The notes below the pieces were generated by a model, which was not told the DNA's origin, did not search any database, and saw only the letters and a list, made by a program, of their open reading frames with translations. DNA of 64,000 bases from Stenomitos frigidus ULC18 (GTDB taxonomy: Bacteria > Cyanobacteriota > Cyanobacteriia > Leptolyngbyales > Leptolyngbyaceae), in the NCBI RefSeq assembly GCF_003003795.1, contig NZ_PVWK01000123.1, positions 1 to 64,000 of the forward strand. Direction: 5' to 3'. The position numbers were made by a program, and so were the translations under genes. Each line of letters starts with the position of its first letter. Within the stretch, counting starts at the first letter, position 1. Shown in pieces: positions 61,697 to 64,000 of the stretch.

Positions 61697-61919
61697 GGGT
61701 CGTGGTTCAGTTAATCCACGATCCTAACCATTTTTCTAGGTGCTCACTCCCCATTTCGTCGATGTCACTTTGTTGACGATCGTTGCATTCTAAAGACAGG
61801 CGGTGATAGCCAAAAGCCAGTGAGCGAACCGTTTTTGCTTGGCAACAGCTTGGCAACAGCATTGAAGCACAAAGCACTCATGGCTGACGGCTGACCGCTG
61901 AATGAAATGGAGAATAAAT

Positions 61920-62735
61920 ATGACCAATGTCTTATCTGAGGGGATGAGCCCGTTACTGGCGCTTTCGAATGACCTCGCAGCGATCGTGGAACAGACAGGT
62001 ACATCGATTGTTTCCGTCAATGGTAGACGACGGCGATCGTCCAGTGGCGTTTATTGGCGACAGGGGATTGTCGTCACGGCTGAACATACGATCGGTCGCG
62101 ATGATGAGATGGCTGTAACTTTGCCAGACGATCGCACCTTACCAGCAACCCTGGTCGGCCGCGATGCTGTCACTGATCTAGCCGTGTTGAGACTGAGTGA
62201 TGAGGCACAGGCAGTCGCTTCCTTGGAGGTGGCAGCGATCGGGGATTCAACGCTAAAAGTGGGGCATCTGGTGCTGGCAATCGCGCGTAGTGGTGATAGC
62301 GGCGTCAGTGCCAGTATGGGGGTAATTAGTGCCATTGGCGGCACTTGGCGAAGCTGGCATGGTGGACGCATTGATCAGTTCATTCGTCCGTCTGTAACAC
62401 TCTATCCAGGCTTTTCAGGAAGTGCGCTCGTGAATACGCAAGGGCAGATTGTAGGCGTCAACACAGCTGGCCCCCGTCACATGGCATTGACCATTCCTGC
62501 TTCTACTGTCGATCGAGTGGTCGATCGCCTTCTGCAAGGTGGCAGTTCTGAGCGGGGCTTCCTGGGGCTGGGCATGCTGGCAGAAGGTTTGGGCAACAAA
62601 GCGATCGCCCGTCGCTTAACCCTTTCTGAGCATACGGTCAAGTTTCACATTCGCTCGATCTTCAGCAAGTTCCATGCGTCTAGTTGTACAGAAGCCGTTA
62701 TTTTAGGCGCTCGTCAGGGTCTGATTTTGTTGTAG
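61920..62735 (+). CDS. Trypsin-like (S1C) protease fused to a LuxR-type HTH
   Basis: 271 aa from MTNVLSEGMSPLLALSNDLA at 61920 (RBS TGGAGAATAAAT). Residues 20-205 form a HtrA-like chymotrypsin fold with the triad His56 (VVTAEHTI), Asp86 (TDLAVLRL) and Ser166 (PGFSGSAL). Where HtrA proteins have a PDZ domain starting RGFLGLG, residues 219-271 read LAEGLGNKAIARRLTLSEHTVKFHIRSIFSKFHASSCTEAVILGARQGLILL-like, in separate blocks the C-terminal half of a NarL/LuxR HTH. The N-terminal helix of that HTH (LTPREVEVL) is missing, so the junction may be a deletion fusing two neighbouring genes. There is no signal peptide, so it is cytoplasmic. Confidence 0.85.
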   Translation: MTNVLSEGMSPLLALSNDLAAIVEQTGTSIVSVNGRRRRSSSGVYWRQGIVVTAEHTIGRDDEMAVTLPDDRTLPATLVGRDAVTDLAVLRLSDEAQAVASLEVAAIGDSTLKVGHLVLAIARSGDSGVSASMGVISAIGGTWRSWHGGRIDQFIRPSVTLYPGFSGSALVNTQGQIVGVNTAGPRHMALTIPASTVDRVVDRLLQGGSSERGFLGLGMLAEGLGNKAIARRLTLSEHTVKFHIRSIFSKFHASSCTEAVILGARQGLILL

Positions 62736-62762
62736 GTCGGCAAGAAACTGTGTCTTTAAATG

Positions 62763-62822
62763 GGCGGTCAGCGGTCAGCCTTTAGAGAAAAGCTGATAGC
62801 TGATAGCTGATGGCTGATAGCT
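62763..62822. repeat. Heptad repeat identical to the MITE interior, without ends
   Basis: GCGGTCAGCGGTCAGCC and AGCTGATAGCTGATAGCTG around TTAGAGAAA are the reverse complement of the interior of MITE copies 1 and 2, but no terminal inverted repeats flank it. A short relative also lies at 61880-61902. Confidence 0.8.
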
Positions 62823-62835
62823 AGAAAGCTATGCT

Positions 62836-63900
62836 CTAACACGCTTCTAAAACATGAGCGGTTTCACGATTAGGGCGAGCTGCCTGCCCTGGGTACGGTT
62901 CAACGGCAAAGGGTTGGTCTGGTTCGCTGAGGAGGTGACGATCGCATGCGCCAAACAGTTCTGCTTCTGTACGAGCTTGTCGCATATCGCTTAAAAAGGC
63001 ACCCGTCGCATCCACTCCCTGACCAATGTAGTTGAGATACATCTTCATGTGGCTGACGCGCGCACGTTCTGGTATGGACGGCATAGCTGTCGCACAACGC
63101 AGGCGTTCAATATAGTCGCGCACCGCAGGTAGCATGATATTTGAAACGGGTTGACCGCTCAAGTGTTGGCGAGTTTGCTGAAAAATCCAGGGGTTGCGGA
63201 TCGCGGCACGACCGATCATGACGCCGGCGGCTTCCGTTTGAGACAGAACAGCCGCAGCGGCAACGGCAGACGTGACATTACCATTGGCTAAAACGGGACA
63301 CTGCACCCGTTGCACCGCATGAGCGATCAAGTCGTAATGCACGTCGCTATGGTACATCTCCTTCACCGTGCGACCATGCAAGCTCAGCAAGTCGATATTG
63401 TGCCGGTTGATGAGGTCAAGAATCCGATCGAAGTTGGCAGTGTCATCAAAGCCAACCCGCATTTTGACGGTGAAGCGTCCGTTTACGGCCTGGCGCAACT
63501 CGCCCAACATACTGTTGAGCTTGTCAGGATCGCGCAAGAGTCCGCCACCCACATTTTTGCGATAAATGCGAGGCGCAGGGCAGCCTAGATTCAGGTCGAT
63601 GCCCGCGATCGGATAACGGCTCAGTTCACCAGCCACACGCATCAGGTCGGGAATGCTCTCGCCGATAAGTTGCGCAAAAACAGGGCGACCAGACGTGTTC
63701 TCTGTAATCGATCGCAGAATGTTTTTATGCAGCCCCGAATTGGCATAAACGCGAAAATATTCCGTAAAGAAGTAGTCGGGGCTGCCATAGTGAGCGATCA
63801 CACGCATAAAACGGAGATCCGTCACGTCTTGCATGGGCGCAAGCGCCGTGAACGGGAGCCCTGAAGCGATCGGTGGAGGCAGGCGGTGAACGGGTGGCAT
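62836..63900 (-). CDS. dus: tRNA-dihydrouridine synthase
   Basis: 354 aa. FMN-dependent reductase of tRNA uridines (EC 1.3.1.-). TIM barrel with LAPMQDVTDLRFMRVI at the N-terminus, PVFAQLIGESIPDLMRVAGEL, GIDLNLGCPAPRIYRKNVGGGLL (catalytic Cys in LGCP), FTVKMRVGFDD, LSLHGRTVKEMYHSDVHYDLI and VMIGRAAIRNPWIF. Which Dus subfamily (B-like or another) is not certain. Start MPPVHRLPPP at 63900; weak RBS. It runs convergent to the protease-HTH gene. Confidence 0.92.
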   Translation of the reverse strand: MPPVHRLPPPIASGLPFTALAPMQDVTDLRFMRVIAHYGSPDYFFTEYFRVYANSGLHKNILRSITENTSGRPVFAQLIGESIPDLMRVAGELSRYPIAGIDLNLGCPAPRIYRKNVGGGLLRDPDKLNSMLGELRQAVNGRFTVKMRVGFDDTANFDRILDLINRHNIDLLSLHGRTVKEMYHSDVHYDLIAHAVQRVQCPVLANGNVTSAVAAAAVLSQTEAAGVMIGRAAIRNPWIFQQTRQHLSGQPVSNIMLPAVRDYIERLRCATAMPSIPERARVSHMKMYLNYIGQGVDATGAFLSDMRQARTEAELFGACDRHLLSEPDQPFAVEPYPGQAARPNRETAHVLEAC

Positions 63901-64000
63901 TGGCGCGGTCAGTTGAAGTGCCGAGGGGTCTAAACGAGAGACACTAGGTAGACTGAGTCATCCTAGCAGTAATCGATTCCCCTTGCCTCCACCTCTTTAT
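63901..64000. other. Right edge, no gene seen
   Basis: The last 100 bp hold no supportable feature. They are upstream of dus and may contain its promoter. Confidence 0.4.

Noticed and set aside
1-64000. tRNA or rRNA genes
   Set aside because: I looked for T-loop and anticodon-arm motifs and for rRNA signatures and recognised none; a tRNAscan-SE run would be needed to exclude a diverged tRNA.

Overview
This 64 kb window comes from a cyanobacterial chromosome. The evidence is dense HIP1-type GCGATCGC sites, cyanobacterial heptanucleotide repeats (STRRs), NtcA-type promoters, a CYP110-like P450, a GvpV-like protein and many TIR, WD40, pentapeptide and leucine-rich repeat proteins. A non-heterocystous filamentous lineage (Leptolyngbya-like) is my guess; the sequence does not fix the genus.

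Layout. 0-2.5 kb: the N-terminus of an IS1182-type transposase at the left edge, then a pentapeptide-repeat protein with a TIR-like C-terminal domain. 2.8-10 kb, minus strand: the structural urease genes in the order ureD-ureA-ureB, then P450, DUF2237 and a DUF1579-like gene, then ureC, preceded by a secreted LRR protein. 10.2-13.3 kb, plus strand: amide catabolism (formamidase fmdA, zinc-ribbon fmdB, aliphatic amidase amiE), with NtcA-type promoters in front of fmdA and amiE. Amides, formamide and urea all yield ammonium, so 3-13 kb reads as a nitrogen-scavenging block. 13.5-18.7 kb: DoxX, a membrane alpha/beta hydrolase, hisA and a metallophosphoesterase.

18.8-38.8 kb, minus strand: an exopolysaccharide locus with a Wza-like export protein, a tyrosine autokinase/co-polymerase (Wzc-like), a second co-polymerase without kinase, a Wzy/ligase-like membrane protein, seven recognisable glycosyltransferases and one probable one. 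A plus-strand MntA/HepT toxin-antitoxin pair with an adjacent MITE-like element sits inside it. No Wzx flippase is visible. 39.2-45.3 kb: an mnmG 5' remnant, a glutamine amidotransferase, a gene-free AT-rich kilobase, a MOSC protein and a TIR-TM-WD40 protein with 14 blades. 45.3-49.6 kb: a phasin-like protein, DUF2330, an RnfD-like membrane protein whose frame has absorbed about 190 bp of heptad repeats, and an AI-2E exporter. 49.7-56.2 kb: an AraC regulator, azoreductase, and a set of small ArsR/SRPBCC/VOC/DUF1579/cupin genes carrying two MITE copies and a VOC gene remnant.

56.4-59.5 kb, minus strand: cbiMNQO cobalt transporter behind a cobalamin riboswitch. 59.7-61.2 kb: a frameshifted amiE remnant, then the most striking regulatory structure here. 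Two tandem transcription attenuators, each with its own leader peptide full of Phe, Tyr and Trp codons, precede the DAHP synthase gene aroF. 61.4-63.9 kb: a GvpV-like protein, a trypsin-like protease fused to a LuxR-type HTH, and a tRNA-dihydrouridine synthase. No rRNA, tRNA or CRISPR array was found.
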